A DNA stretch of 64,000 nt from an uncultured Lachnospiraceae bacterium (GTDB taxonomy: Bacteria; Bacillota; Clostridia; Lachnospirales; Lachnospiraceae): NCBI GenBank assembly GCA_910577675.1, contig CAJTOR010000007.1, positions 6,043 through 70,042 on the forward strand. Direction: 5' to 3'. The first letter of the stretch is position 1; each line of letters begins with the position of its first letter. A program made the translations under genes and the position numbers. The notes beneath the pieces were generated by a model. That model was not told the origin of the DNA, ran no database searches, and saw only the letters and a program-made list of their open reading frames with translations. Below, piece by piece: positions 32,954 through 43,056 of this stretch.

Positions 32954-35245
32954 TTATGCACGGTAATAATTGATAAGGCATCCTTTCAGGATGATCTCCC
33001 TCTCATCGTCAGTCAGCTCGCCAAGGCCAAGTACAAATTCCCTCGCCGTATCACCGACCACGTAAGCTTTAAACTGCACAGCCTTCTCCTGTACCTGTTT
33101 TAAGACATCCGGTATAAAAATATAGTCCCCGTTTGTAAACGGCAATTCCCCTCTCTCGCCCCTGTCAATCAAAAACGGCAGCATCCCCCAGTTAATCAGG
33201 TTTGAGCGGTAACGCTTTGTTGCGTATTCCCCGGCGATATTGGCTAAGCCGCCAAGCACCTTCTGGCAACTGGCTGCCTGTTCCCTCGCGGAACCATCCC
33301 CCGGCTTTACGGCATAGATTGCGGAGCCGACCATCATGTCCTTCACATCCACATTTCCAATTTTTTCCAAATTCAAAAATACTTCTTCAAGCTCCGGCAG
33401 AACAGCCACCATCGCCTGCCTGCCGCCCGCACACCTTTCCTTCTCCGCCTTCTGTACCGCCTTTGCGCGCCCGACATACTGCGGGTCCTTGCGAGAGAGA
33501 GTGTACTCGGCAAGCCCTAGCGGGTTCGAGCGGAAAGAAGAAGTCTCGCCGGACGGAATCAACTCATCGGTCGTAGTCACAGGGTCATTAATCACGGTAA
33601 CCACCTTTAACAAAAGATCCTTTGTAAGTGCGCCCATTTCAGGCCAGTCCTTGATACCCGGTCCAAATTTAACCTGGGCATTCCCATCCGCCTTTCCGAC
33701 ACCGTTAAAGACCCTCTTCTCATATATGCTGCTGTCAAAGAAATATTTTGGCTTTGTGTACGCGGCATCCATATGCTCCGCAGAAGTCAGGTATCCCTTG
33801 TTCGCCGCGGTTGCCGCGATGGAACGCGCATCCATCAGCGCCACGGAAGCGATCTGCCCGCTTGTGACCTTAGAGCCCTCCCTGTTCGGGAAATTCCTAG
33901 TCGAGTGCCTGATACTTAATCCGCCGTTAGCAGGGACATCCCCCGCACCAAAGCACGGTCCGCAGAACGCGGTGCGCACGGTTGCGCCCGCCCCCATCAG
34001 TTTTTCCACCGCCCCGTTTTTCACAAGCTGCATAAAGACAGGCTGGCTCGCCGGATACACACTCAAAGAAAACTCGTCCGCGCCGATATCCTTCCCAGAT
34101 AGAATATCCGCCGCATCGCAGATATTTTCAAAGCCTCCACCCGCGCATCCCGCAATCACGCCCTGCTCCACATAGAGCCTGCCGCCCTTTACTTTATCGC
34201 GCAGTTTATATTCCACCTTGTTGTTGTCAAGGCTTACCTTCGCTTTCTGTTCCACCTCCGCCAGTATATCAGTAAGATTCGCATTCAGCTCGTCAATCTG
34301 GTATGTATTGCTTGGATGGAACGGCATGGCAATCATCGGCTTGATCTCTGACAGATCAACGTAGATCATCCCGTCATAATATGCCACCTCGCCAGGTCTT
34401 AACTCCTTATAATCCTGAACTCTTCCGTGGATCTCATAGAACTGCTTCACGGCATCATCCGTTTCCCAGATGGAGGAAAGGCAGGTGGTTTCGGTTGTCA
34501 TAACATCGATGCCGATACGGTAATCCACACTTAAATTTGCCACACCGTCACCGACAAACTCCATTATCTTGTTGTTGACATAGCCGTTCGCGAACACCTT
34601 GCCGATAATCGCTAAGGCGATATCCTGCGGTCCGACAAACGGGGCAGGTTTCCCAGTCAGGTAAACGCCCACCACCTTTGGCATATTGATATCGTAGGTC
34701 TTTTTCAAAAGCTGTTTGACAAGCTCCGGTCCCCCCTCGCCGATTGCCATCGTCCCAAGAGCGCCGTAGCGCGTGTGGGAATCCGACCCGAGGATCATCT
34801 GTCCGCAAGCGGCAAGCATTTCGCGCGCAAACTGGTGGATTACCGCCTGGTGCGGCGGGACATAGATGCCTCCGTAGCGCTTTGCGCAGGAAAGGCCAAA
34901 CATATGGTCGTCCTCATTGATTGTCCCACCTACCGCGCAGAGGCTGTTATGGCAGTTGGTCAGCACATACGGAACCGGAAACTCTTCAAGTCCGCTTGCC
35001 CTTGCAGTCTGGATAATTCCGACAAAGGTAATATCGTGGGAAGCCAGCTTGTCAAAACGCAGCTTTAATTTCTCCATATTCTCCGATGTATTGTGTGACT
35101 TTAAGATTCTGTAAGCCATTGTCTGCCCGGCGGCCACAGCCTTATCAGGCACCTCTTTAAGCTTTGCCGATAAAACCTCACCATCTTCCTCCGCGACAAG
35201 CTCCCTGCCACGGATCAGATACGCGCCCTTTTTATATAGCTCCAT
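32954..35245 (-). CDS. Aconitase-family hydratase
   Basis: [4Fe-4S] hydro-lyase of 763 residues, probably citrate/isocitrate interconversion. Visible signatures are LGSDSHTRYGALGTMAIGEGG, the cluster cysteines in GCAGGG (about residue 390) and FCGPCFG (about 460), and NFPNREGS. The C-terminal swivel domain has KRYRSNLINWGMLPFL. It matches the single-chain aconitase type of Clostridia annotated as 'hydratase'; homoaconitase or isopropylmalate-type activity is less likely by length. The start at 35245 has GGAGG 7 bases upstream. It follows a small membrane-protein gene by 31 bases. Confidence 0.85.
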   Translation of the reverse strand: MELYKKGAYLIRGRELVAEEDGEVLSAKLKEVPDKAVAAGQTMAYRILKSHNTSENMEKLKLRFDKLASHDITFVGIIQTARASGLEEFPVPYVLTNCHNSLCAVGGTINEDDHMFGLSCAKRYGGIYVPPHQAVIHQFAREMLAACGQMILGSDSHTRYGALGTMAIGEGGPELVKQLLKKTYDINMPKVVGVYLTGKPAPFVGPQDIALAIIGKVFANGYVNNKIMEFVGDGVANLSVDYRIGIDVMTTETTCLSSIWETDDAVKQFYEIHGRVQDYKELRPGEVAYYDGMIYVDLSEIKPMIAMPFHPSNTYQIDELNANLTDILAEVEQKAKVSLDNNKVEYKLRDKVKGGRLYVEQGVIAGCAGGGFENICDAADILSGKDIGADEFSLSVYPASQPVFMQLVKNGAVEKLMGAGATVRTAFCGPCFGAGDVPANGGLSIRHSTRNFPNREGSKVTSGQIASVALMDARSIAATAANKGYLTSAEHMDAAYTKPKYFFDSSIYEKRVFNGVGKADGNAQVKFGPGIKDWPEMGALTKDLLLKVVTVINDPVTTTDELIPSGETSSFRSNPLGLAEYTLSRKDPQYVGRAKAVQKAEKERCAGGRQAMVAVLPELEEVFLNLEKIGNVDVKDMMVGSAIYAVKPGDGSAREQAASCQKVLGGLANIAGEYATKRYRSNLINWGMLPFLIDRGERGELPFTNGDYIFIPDVLKQVQEKAVQFKAYVVGDTAREFVLGLGELTDDEREIILKGCLINYYRA

Positions 35246-35276
35246 TCGATCCCCTCCATAATCTAAACCCTGCACT

Positions 35277-35798
35277 CTATTCAAACAGTTCCTGGACTTC
35301 ATCACAGTCCGTATATTTTGTGGTCTGGAACAGCCCGTCGCCCGCCTTGACACTCATAAGGATATTGCCATCCTCCTCAGTAAAATTAAGGCTGATCTTT
35401 CCCGTAAACGTCCTGGTAAAATAACCGGCGTATGTTTCCGCTTCCTCCTTGTCCGCAAATTTTACGCGGATCATCAGGAAATAGCCCGGCGCTTGTGTAT
35501 ATTTCTGCGTCTCGAAATTCCCCTTGTACTTCTCCCCCGCAGCAATCTGCGTATTTACCAGGTCTTCGGAAACAAAATAGAAGTCCTCCTCCGTATTTTC
35601 AAAATATAGCCGGATGGACTCGATCTGCCGCTCCGTCCCGTTCTTGATTACAACCCGCCTAGTATTCGCCGCTTCCACCAACAATGCGACAACCAGCAGG
35701 AAAAGAACTGCCGCCGACGCTGCAATCGCCTTTACCGGGAGCTTCAGCTTCTTTTTTGCCTGCCCCTCCTCTTTCATCACATTTGTTTGTCCGCTCAT
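35277..35798 (-). CDS. Single-pass membrane protein of unknown function
   Basis: A 173-residue protein I do not recognise. A basic cytoplasmic N-terminus (KKKLKLPVK) leads to one transmembrane helix (about 25-43). An extracellular beta-rich domain of about 125 residues follows, with many aromatic and acidic residues (YFENTEEDFYFV). The start at 35798 is preferred because GGAGG lies 6 bases before it; the upstream ATG at 35810 contains that site. It is the first gene of an operon with the aconitase-family gene; a functional link is not evident. Confidence 0.75.
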   Translation of the reverse strand: MSGQTNVMKEEGQAKKKLKLPVKAIAASAAVLFLLVVALLVEAANTRRVVIKNGTERQIESIRLYFENTEEDFYFVSEDLVNTQIAAGEKYKGNFETQKYTQAPGYFLMIRVKFADKEEAETYAGYFTRTFTGKISLNFTEEDGNILMSVKAGDGLFQTTKYTDCDEVQELFE

Positions 35799-35861
35799 AT
35801 CTTCCTCCATTCTGCTTCCTGATAAACTTTTTAAATTATTCTTTCGCGCATGCCAACGTTT

Positions 35862-35890
35862 ATTTTAATCGTTCCGCGCAATTTAATCAA
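35862..35890 (-). promoter_or_regulatory. Promoter of the membrane-protein/aconitase operon
   Basis: Minus strand TTGATT (35885-35890), 17-base spacer, TAAAAT (35862-35867). Confidence 0.7.
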
Positions 35891-35927
35891 GTAATTTTTT
35901 TATAAAATTGCAAAAATCCCCCTCTTT

Positions 35928-38075
35928 TTATTCCATCAGAAGGTACAACATGGTCATCAAAAGCCCGATGCATGAAAGCAGCAGCCCGTAGGAAACACTC
36001 CTTGTCACAAGGCGCACCGTGCGCGACAATTTTTCCTCCCCGTCACGAAAGCGCTCGACGTAGGAACGCCCCTCCTTCTCACCCTTTTTGGAAACTCTCC
36101 GGTAAATCCGCGAAATGCAATCCGCCGCACTTCCGGCATAATAAGCTAACCTGTCCCCCATCACCACATGTTCCTTCTCCCGAACCTGCCTGAAAACAGT
36201 GCGGTTTACAACATACACCATGCCCCCCACAAACTTATCAAGTATCCGGCAGGGAACCGCCAGCATAAATGGCAGTATCCGCGCAAAAAACTTTTCGGAT
36301 ACCAGCCCGTCCGCCAGACGGCACGGAACTTCAAATAAAAGCGGTAACAGATAGCAGCACAGCGGGCGGTATATCCCATCTTCCAGATCAAGCCACACCG
36401 GGATACAGTTTTTATAGTACATCCCGCCCTCCTCTTTTTCGCACAGGAAACGCCTGACAAAAACAAAATACAAAAATACCCCGATAACAATCGAAATCAG
36501 TGCTCCCTTTAAATTCCCCAAAGAAAAATAATGAACTGCATCCTTCCCCTCAAGAAAAGCACCGCCGTTAAAAAACGGCTCCGCCCAACCCGCAATTTTT
36601 TGCATGGTAATCCCCGGCAACATACCAAATACTGCAAAAAGTACTGCCGGGACTGCAAGCAGACATTTTACCGGGTTAGAAACATAATTCTCCGACTCCC
36701 TAACATGGGTATGTTTTGCAGCCGGACTGTCAACAAAAAGCACGAAAAATACTTTCAGCATATATGCTACCGTCATACCGCCCGAAACTAAGAATATCCA
36801 CTCCGCCGCCACAAGCAACGTATGTGTCCCGCCGCCGTACATATGCGCCGACTCTACAATCGCCTCGTGCAGCAAGGTCTTGCTGATATAGCCGGAAAAA
36901 AGCGGCATGCCGCCGATGGCAAGCGCCGCAGAAACATATGCGGCAAAAAAGAACGGCTTGCCCTTCCCAAATCCCCTGATCTCATTAAAATCAAGTGAAT
37001 GCAGGTTTTTGTACACAATACCGGCAAGCAAGAACAGCACCAGCTTAATCAGGGAGTGGTTCACCATATGCAAAAACGCCCCATCTATGGCAAGCATCTT
37101 TTCTGGAAGCAGGTTTAACGCCCCAAGTCCCGTTAAGATAAAACCGACCTGGGAAACGGAAGAACACGCAAAAGTGCGCTTTAAGTCAACGGAAAACACG
37201 CCGAGCACCGCCCCTAAAAACATCGTGATAACCCCGAGTACAAGGACGAGAAATCCAAAGCGCTCCTCCCCGAAAAGAACGGAGCCGCAAAGCAGGATAA
37301 TCCCGAGAATCCCTGCCTTTGTAAGCACGCCGGACAAAAGGGCTGACGCGGGTGCCGGTGCGACCGGATGCGCCTTTGGCAGCCAGATATGAAGGGGGAA
37401 CATCCCCGCTTTCGCCCCGAAACCAACAAGCATCATTAAACCCGCCGCAAACAGGACACCCCGCTCTTTCACTGCGGCGCAGGCAGCCCTTAATTCCGCT
37501 ATGGATAATGTCCCCGTCAAATGGTACAGAAGAAACATCCCCATAAGCATTACCATCCCGCCAAGCACCGCCACCGAAAGATATGTCCCCGCAGCGCGCA
37601 GTGCCCCCCTCGTTTCTTCCTGCGCCACCCATACATAGGAAGTAAACGACATGATTTCAAAAAAGAGAAACAAAGTTATCAGGTCTGCCGAAAGGAATAC
37701 CCCCGCCGTCGCGCCGAGCGTCAGTAGCGTAAACAGATAATATCTGCGCAAATTCTCATGCCCCCGCATATACTCCGGGGAAAAAAATACTGCCGTCATC
37801 CACATAAAAGAAAGGATAACCAGATAGACGGCGTTAAAACCTTCCATGGAAAATGTAAGCCCAAAGCCCATAACACCGCTTATCGCACAGGTTGACCCGC
37901 CATTAAAAAACGTATTGACAGCTAAGATAAGCGAGAGCAAAAACTCTGCCGCAGCCGTGAAAACAGCCATCCTCCCGCAGGCATACCCTGCCTTCTTTCC
38001 GCTAAAAAAAAGCAGGGGGAGCGCCCCGATAAAGGGAAGAAGCCACAGCACGGCCAACCATATATTCCCCGTCAT
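35928..38075 (-). CDS. NuoL/MrpD-like antiporter subunit 4, with long C-terminal extension
   Basis: Polytopic channel subunit of 715 residues, last gene of the antiporter operon. The ion-translocating core (about 1-480) has the conserved glutamate in LFFEIMSF and lysine in GAKAGMFPLHIWLP, plus TKAG on a later helix. About 200 extra residues follow, with amphipathic stretches and a final transmembrane helix. NuoL uses a lateral helix in such a position; whether this tail does the same is inference. It is the longest of four paralogues in this operon. Confidence 0.85.
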   Translation of the reverse strand: MTGNIWLAVLWLLPFIGALPLLFFSGKKAGYACGRMAVFTAAAEFLLSLILAVNTFFNGGSTCAISGVMGFGLTFSMEGFNAVYLVILSFMWMTAVFFSPEYMRGHENLRRYYLFTLLTLGATAGVFLSADLITLFLFFEIMSFTSYVWVAQEETRGALRAAGTYLSVAVLGGMVMLMGMFLLYHLTGTLSIAELRAACAAVKERGVLFAAGLMMLVGFGAKAGMFPLHIWLPKAHPVAPAPASALLSGVLTKAGILGIILLCGSVLFGEERFGFLVLVLGVITMFLGAVLGVFSVDLKRTFACSSVSQVGFILTGLGALNLLPEKMLAIDGAFLHMVNHSLIKLVLFLLAGIVYKNLHSLDFNEIRGFGKGKPFFFAAYVSAALAIGGMPLFSGYISKTLLHEAIVESAHMYGGGTHTLLVAAEWIFLVSGGMTVAYMLKVFFVLFVDSPAAKHTHVRESENYVSNPVKCLLAVPAVLFAVFGMLPGITMQKIAGWAEPFFNGGAFLEGKDAVHYFSLGNLKGALISIVIGVFLYFVFVRRFLCEKEEGGMYYKNCIPVWLDLEDGIYRPLCCYLLPLLFEVPCRLADGLVSEKFFARILPFMLAVPCRILDKFVGGMVYVVNRTVFRQVREKEHVVMGDRLAYYAGSAADCISRIYRRVSKKGEKEGRSYVERFRDGEEKLSRTVRLVTRSVSYGLLLSCIGLLMTMLYLLME

Positions 38076-38105
38076 ATCCTGTTACCCCCTCTCATAAACC
38101 ACAAA

Positions 38106-39581
38106 TTACAGTCCGCCGGAAGCCACCCTGCCCAAAAATGCCAGCAGCGGCTTTGCAAACATTCCAATCGTAAAAATCATATATACCAGTATCCCCAGGG
38201 GCAGCTTCATGCGCCAGGTTGGATCACATGCCTGTTTCGTTTTCCAGTCACCCTCCCCCGAAAAAGGCAGGAAAGCGCGCATTACAAAACCGCAGATATA
38301 TACAGCGGTACAGAATGCAGAAAAAAGCACCGCAAACATGCCGGCAATTGCAAGGGGATCTCCGCTAGCAATTGCCGCGGTGCCAATATGCCATTTGCTC
38401 ACAAAAGCCGCCATGGGCGGCACGCCGATTAATCCCGCACCGGCTGCCAGGAAACAGGCGCACACATAGGGCATCTTTTTCGCAAGCCCCGCCATATCGC
38501 GCACATATTCCAACCCTGAACAATGTAAGATAGCCCCGGCGCAGTAAAAGAGTGTAATCTTTATAAAAGCGTGCGCAATTATATGCATCATGCTTCCTAC
38601 CATGCCCTCCGGTGTCATCAGAAGCGCCGCAAAAATAATGTAGGAAAGATTGCTTATTGTAGAGTATGCAAGACGGCGCTTTAAATGTGGCTCCTTAACC
38701 GCCCTCGCAGAACCAAAAAGTATGGTGGCAATAGCAAAAACCAGCACCGTATACTGCGCGAAACTTCCCTGCAAAAATTCCGCACCAAAACTGTAATAGG
38801 TAATGCGGATAATCGCAAAAGCTCCCGCCTTCACCACCGCCACAGCGTGCAGCAGCGCCGTTACGGGCGTTGGGGCGACCGAAACAGCCGGAAGCCACCC
38901 GTAAAACGGAAAAATCGCAGCTTTCACCCCAAAGCCAAGCACGGCAAGCACATAGACCGCCTTGACCAAAGCTTCCTTCTCCCCCAGTGCCACCCCCGAA
39001 AAAACACCGCCAAAAGTAAAATCCATTGTGTTTCCAAGCCGGTAGACAAAGATAAACCCGATAAAGGCGAACGCCGCGCCACCGATGGAATAAGTCATAT
39101 ATTTTCTACATGCAAGAATCGCCTTCCTGCTGCATCCATGCATTACAAGCGGCATGGTTACCAGGGTCAGCATCTCATAAAACATGTACATGGTCATCAG
39201 GTTCCCAGAAAAAGCAATGCCTATCGTAACCCCAAATGTCATCGTATAAAAGGAAAAAAACACATTGTCCTTTGTATCATGTTCCATATATTCAAACGCG
39301 TAGAGCGTTGCAAGGGGCCACAAAAATGAAACCAGCCCCCCAAATACCATGCCAAGCCCGTCAATGTGGAATTTCACCTCAAGGTTCCCCGCCAGGTTTA
39401 AGACATTAAAATCCTCGCTCGGGCGGTGAAAAATCAGCCAGACCGCAAAAGCTGCGGTCGCGATTGTTACCAGTTCAATATAGAGGTTGCGCCCCCGCTT
39501 ATTGCGGAACGGAAATAGCGGCAGCAAAGCTCCCATAACCAGAGGGAAAACAATCGGTAATAATATTCCATATTTTTCCAT
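38106..39581 (-). CDS. NuoM/MrpD-like antiporter subunit 3
   Basis: Polytopic membrane protein of 491 residues of the proton-conducting NuoL/M/N family. The conserved glutamate is in YMFYEMLTL and the lysine in GVKAAIFPFYGWLP; a third charged helix has VVKAGAF. It most resembles the MnhD/HyfB group. It is located between two paralogues, with spacing of about 20-30 bases, in one operon. No quinone or iron-sulfur subunits are encoded nearby, so it works in cation/proton antiport rather than as part of a respiratory enzyme, unless those partners lie elsewhere. Confidence 0.85.
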   Translation of the reverse strand: MEKYGILLPIVFPLVMGALLPLFPFRNKRGRNLYIELVTIATAAFAVWLIFHRPSEDFNVLNLAGNLEVKFHIDGLGMVFGGLVSFLWPLATLYAFEYMEHDTKDNVFFSFYTMTFGVTIGIAFSGNLMTMYMFYEMLTLVTMPLVMHGCSRKAILACRKYMTYSIGGAAFAFIGFIFVYRLGNTMDFTFGGVFSGVALGEKEALVKAVYVLAVLGFGVKAAIFPFYGWLPAVSVAPTPVTALLHAVAVVKAGAFAIIRITYYSFGAEFLQGSFAQYTVLVFAIATILFGSARAVKEPHLKRRLAYSTISNLSYIIFAALLMTPEGMVGSMMHIIAHAFIKITLFYCAGAILHCSGLEYVRDMAGLAKKMPYVCACFLAAGAGLIGVPPMAAFVSKWHIGTAAIASGDPLAIAGMFAVLFSAFCTAVYICGFVMRAFLPFSGEGDWKTKQACDPTWRMKLPLGILVYMIFTIGMFAKPLLAFLGRVASGGL

Positions 39582-39602
39582 ATCAATACCCCCTGCCCCG
39601 CA

Positions 39603-41078
39603 CTAAAAGACCGACTGTATAATTGCATCGACAAAATGCATCAACCCGTTCGGAAAAATTCCAAAGTAGACCGCCGCCACCGAGAGAACTGCCATCGGAA
39701 GCAACATGCTTTTATATTCCTTTTCCCTGTGGTATATTACCTGCTCCCCCTCATTAATCCCTGGCAGAAAACCTGATACACTGATGGGCAGCAGGTATGC
39801 GGCAGTAAAGATTGCACTGATTAAGAGTATGGCAGGTCCGAGATAGGAAACGGCAGGAATCCCGCTTACAAGTGCCCCCTCCGCCAAATACCACTTGCTA
39901 AGAAACGCCGAGGTGGGCGGGATACCAACCAATGTCAGGGAAACAACTGTAAACATCGCGATGGTTTTAGGCATGCGTTTTCCAATTCCTTTCAGCCCGT
40001 CTGCGCGGGTAATTCCCGTCTGATGGATAATCGCCCCCGCAGAAAGGAAAAGCGTATTTTTTGCAACCGAGTGGAATACAACATGGAAAAGCGCGCCAAG
40101 CATGGCGGCAGGGTTCATTAGCGCAAGACCAAACAGTACATAGGACACCTGGCTGACGGTTGAGTAGGCAAGCCTGCGTTTTAGGAGCTGCTCGCGCGAA
40201 GCAATCACGGAACCCATCAGGATCGTGAGCAGGGTCAGCACAATAAATGTGTACTGCACATAGGTTCCCCGCACAAAATCCACCCCCGCAATATAGTAGA
40301 TGATACGCATAATAAAAAGCACGCCCATCTTTGTCACATTGCCCGAAAGAAGCGCGGATGCAGGAGCCGGCGCTACCGGATGCGCCACAGGCAGCCAGCC
40401 GTGCAGAGGGAACATCCCCGCCTTGCTGCCAAACCCGACGATCCCCAAAAGACAGGCTAGAAGCAAAAGCCCCCCGTTATCCCGCGCCATTTCTGCCGTG
40501 ATATGCCCGCCCGCAACAAATTCGAGGCTGATACCGCAGCTATAAAAAATAAAGAACCCGGAAAGCCCTAAAAATGCCCCCGCAATGGAATAAAAGAAAA
40601 ATGAATACCCCGCATGAATGGCTTCCTTTGTGCGCTCCCATACTACAAGCGGCAGCATAAAAAGAGTCATCAGCTCATAAAACATATACATTGTAACCAG
40701 GTTCCCGGAAAAACACAGAGCCACAATCACCCCGATGGAAGCAAGGAAAAAGCACTGGTACACTCTTTCATCCCCCCCGTGGAAATATTTTTCCGAGAAG
40801 ATCGATGCCCAAAGCCACATAAATGCGGCCAGCCCCCCAAAGAGCATGGAAAGCTTGTCCGGGCGAAACACAAATGCCAGCCTGTCGTTAAAACGCGCGA
40901 GGGTAAGCTCATATCCGCCCCCCGCCGCACAAAATACCATGATTAGTTCAGCCGCACAAACGGCGGATACAAACCACCAGCGTGTCTTCCTGTCCGGGAA
41001 TATCTTCGGGAAGGCAAGCAAAAGCCCCGCGATCACCGGCAAAAATACCGGCACCAACAAAATCAGATTTCCATTCAT
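39603..41078 (-). CDS. NuoM/MrpD-like antiporter subunit 2
   Basis: Polytopic channel subunit, 491 residues from the ATG at 41078, which has GAGG 8 bases upstream. An in-frame start at 41102 is not supported. The conserved glutamate is in YMFYELMTL and the lysine in GSKAGMFPLHGWLP, followed by PAPASALLSG and NVTKMG. Close to subunit 3 in length and motifs, so the pair probably arose by duplication. Confidence 0.85.
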   Translation of the reverse strand: MNGNLILLVPVFLPVIAGLLLAFPKIFPDRKTRWWFVSAVCAAELIMVFCAAGGGYELTLARFNDRLAFVFRPDKLSMLFGGLAAFMWLWASIFSEKYFHGGDERVYQCFFLASIGVIVALCFSGNLVTMYMFYELMTLFMLPLVVWERTKEAIHAGYSFFFYSIAGAFLGLSGFFIFYSCGISLEFVAGGHITAEMARDNGGLLLLACLLGIVGFGSKAGMFPLHGWLPVAHPVAPAPASALLSGNVTKMGVLFIMRIIYYIAGVDFVRGTYVQYTFIVLTLLTILMGSVIASREQLLKRRLAYSTVSQVSYVLFGLALMNPAAMLGALFHVVFHSVAKNTLFLSAGAIIHQTGITRADGLKGIGKRMPKTIAMFTVVSLTLVGIPPTSAFLSKWYLAEGALVSGIPAVSYLGPAILLISAIFTAAYLLPISVSGFLPGINEGEQVIYHREKEYKSMLLPMAVLSVAAVYFGIFPNGLMHFVDAIIQSVF

Positions 41079-41139
41079 TTTGCATACCTCTTTCCTGTGC
41101 ACCTAGGACAGCGCCCGGTGCCTTATCGATAACCCCATC

Positions 41140-42639
41140 CTAACCAAATGTATCAAGCCCCGCCTCGATCGCCCTCTCAATACTGTTTGACCAGGTGCCG
41201 AGGAAAATATTAAGCAGGATAAAACAAAGCAGTGCCGCCACCATGCTGACCGGGGGACGGCAGCCCGCAGTCCCCTTCTTTGTTTCCTCCCCGTCCTTTG
41301 GCGTGTAGATAGTAATCAGGGCGCGGATAAAATAGACAGCATTTAAAATGGTGCTTACAGCAAGTGCCACCATCGCGACGGCAAGTTTTCCCCCATTGGC
41401 CATAAGCGCCGCCTCCGCAAAGTAAACCTTCGAAGTAAATCCCGCAAACAGCGGGATACCCACCATGGAGAACGCCCCGACACAAAATCCCAAACCGGCA
41501 AGCTTGTTGCGCAAGCCCGCCCCCTTTAAATCCACAAAATCCTTGCTGTCGCCCGACACATCCGAAAGTCCCCTGGCCGCAATAAAAAGCATGGATTTTG
41601 ATGCCGCGTGCGACATAATATGGAAGACTGCCGCCACCGTCCCCATCGGGACTGCAAGACCGATCCCCATATAGATATAGCCAATCTGTGCCACCGAGGA
41701 AAAAGCGATCAGCCGCCGCACATCGTGCTGGTAGATCGCCACCACCGACCCGATAATCATACCCGCCACACCGAATACAAACAAGAGATTGGTTACCTTG
41801 TGGTCGAGGACAAAATCGAATCCAAAAACACGGTAAAAAATCTTGAAAAGCAGGAAAATATATCCCTTAGATACAAGACTTGACAAAACCGCAGCCGAGG
41901 CGGGCGTGGAATAGCTGTACGCGTCCGCCAGCCAGGTATGGAACGGGAAGAGCGCGCTTTTTACTGCCAGCCCAACACTCATAAGCGCCATCGAAACCGT
42001 CAGCGGCATCGCGTACTGTCCGCTTTCTGAAAGCTTTACAATCTGCCCGTGCATATCAACCATAAGCAAGTGCCCCGTCACACTGTAGAGCATCGACAAG
42101 CCAAGCAGCAAAAAACCGGAGCCGACCAGGCTCATAATCATATATTTTGTCGCAGCAACCAGGGTATGCCCCGTGTTCCGGCTCATAATCATCGCCCCCG
42201 CGGCTATCGTATTGATCTCCACAAATACATAGGCGGTAAACATATCGTTGGTATAAATCAGGGCAAGCAGGGAAGCCAACATCAGGTCAACCATGGTAAA
42301 ATAAAGGTTCTCCTTTGTTTCTTCCACCTCAAGGTCAATATAGTGCTCCCCTCCAAGCACCGACAGAAACATAATGGCGCAGAAGAACACTGCAAGCAGT
42401 GCCTCCAGGGAACCGACACGTATCTCATTGCCAAAGGGTGCCGGAAAATGCCCCATCGGGTAGGTGTATTGCCCGTGTTCCGTCACAAAACGCAGTACAA
42501 AGGCATTCATAACACCCGCCACCCCAACCAAAACCAGGCTTAAACGTTTCGCCAAACGCCCACTTAAAACCGAGGAAAGAACGCCGCACATCAGGCACAT
42601 AACAATATTAAATAATGGAAAACTCTGTATGATACTCAT
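41140..42639 (-). CDS. mnhD: MnhD/NuoN-like antiporter subunit 1
   Basis: Polytopic channel subunit of 499 residues, directly after the MnhC-like gene, the position of MrpD/MbhH. The conserved glutamate is in YVFVEINTIA and the lysine in AVKSALFPFHTWL, followed by DAYSYSTPASAAVLSSLV as in MrpD/MbhH. Of the four paralogues this is the one expected in every Mrp/Mbh complex. Confidence 0.88.
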   Translation of the reverse strand: MSIIQSFPLFNIVMCLMCGVLSSVLSGRLAKRLSLVLVGVAGVMNAFVLRFVTEHGQYTYPMGHFPAPFGNEIRVGSLEALLAVFFCAIMFLSVLGGEHYIDLEVEETKENLYFTMVDLMLASLLALIYTNDMFTAYVFVEINTIAAGAMIMSRNTGHTLVAATKYMIMSLVGSGFLLLGLSMLYSVTGHLLMVDMHGQIVKLSESGQYAMPLTVSMALMSVGLAVKSALFPFHTWLADAYSYSTPASAAVLSSLVSKGYIFLLFKIFYRVFGFDFVLDHKVTNLLFVFGVAGMIIGSVVAIYQHDVRRLIAFSSVAQIGYIYMGIGLAVPMGTVAAVFHIMSHAASKSMLFIAARGLSDVSGDSKDFVDLKGAGLRNKLAGLGFCVGAFSMVGIPLFAGFTSKVYFAEAALMANGGKLAVAMVALAVSTILNAVYFIRALITIYTPKDGEETKKGTAGCRPPVSMVAALLCFILLNIFLGTWSNSIERAIEAGLDTFG

Positions 42640-42663
42640 ACCAAACCATGCCTTTCCGCCATT

Positions 42664-43056
42664 TTACTTTCCGCCCTCCCGGTACTGCTCCCTCTTTGCC
42701 AAAATGGTAATCCGGTCGATATCAAGCGTGTGATAGCGCCGGTACAGGCGTATTGTAAGCGACAGCATAACTGCCGTGACACTGACGGAAACCACAATGC
42801 CGGTGAGCACCAGCCCCGCCGGGATCGGGTTGATAAAATCCTCCACTGTCTTTACAGTCTGTGCGCTCTCCGGCACCGGTGCAGCCCGACCCGCTATATA
42901 GCCCTTCGCCGCCAGAAAAAGGTAAACGGCAGTGTCCATAATATTGAAGCCGATAATCTTTTTTATCATATTCCGGTGGAATAAAAGCGTGGTAAATCCA
43001 ATGCCAAAAAGAATTACCGAAACAGCCTCATAGTAATTTCGAAACAGATTTCCCAA
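42664..43056 (-). CDS. mnhC: MnhC/MrpC (NuoK-like) subunit
   Basis: Small membrane subunit of 130 residues with three transmembrane helices and the family signature NPIPAGLVLTGIVVSVS near residue 76. It corresponds to NuoK in complex I and carries conserved charges for ion transfer. The start is a TTG that directly follows the stop of the MnhB-like gene, with AGGGGGG 6 bases before it; the two are coupled. Confidence 0.9.
   Translation of the reverse strand: MGNLFRNYYEAVSVILFGIGFTTLLFHRNMIKKIIGFNIMDTAVYLFLAAKGYIAGRAAPVPESAQTVKTVEDFINPIPAGLVLTGIVVSVSVTAVMLSLTIRLYRRYHTLDIDRITILAKREQYREGGK

Noticed and set aside
32796..32981. N-terminal extension of cardiolipin synthase
   Set aside because: It would cover the cls promoter and the aconitase terminator; the internal ATG at 32795 has a good ribosome site and gives normal Cls length.
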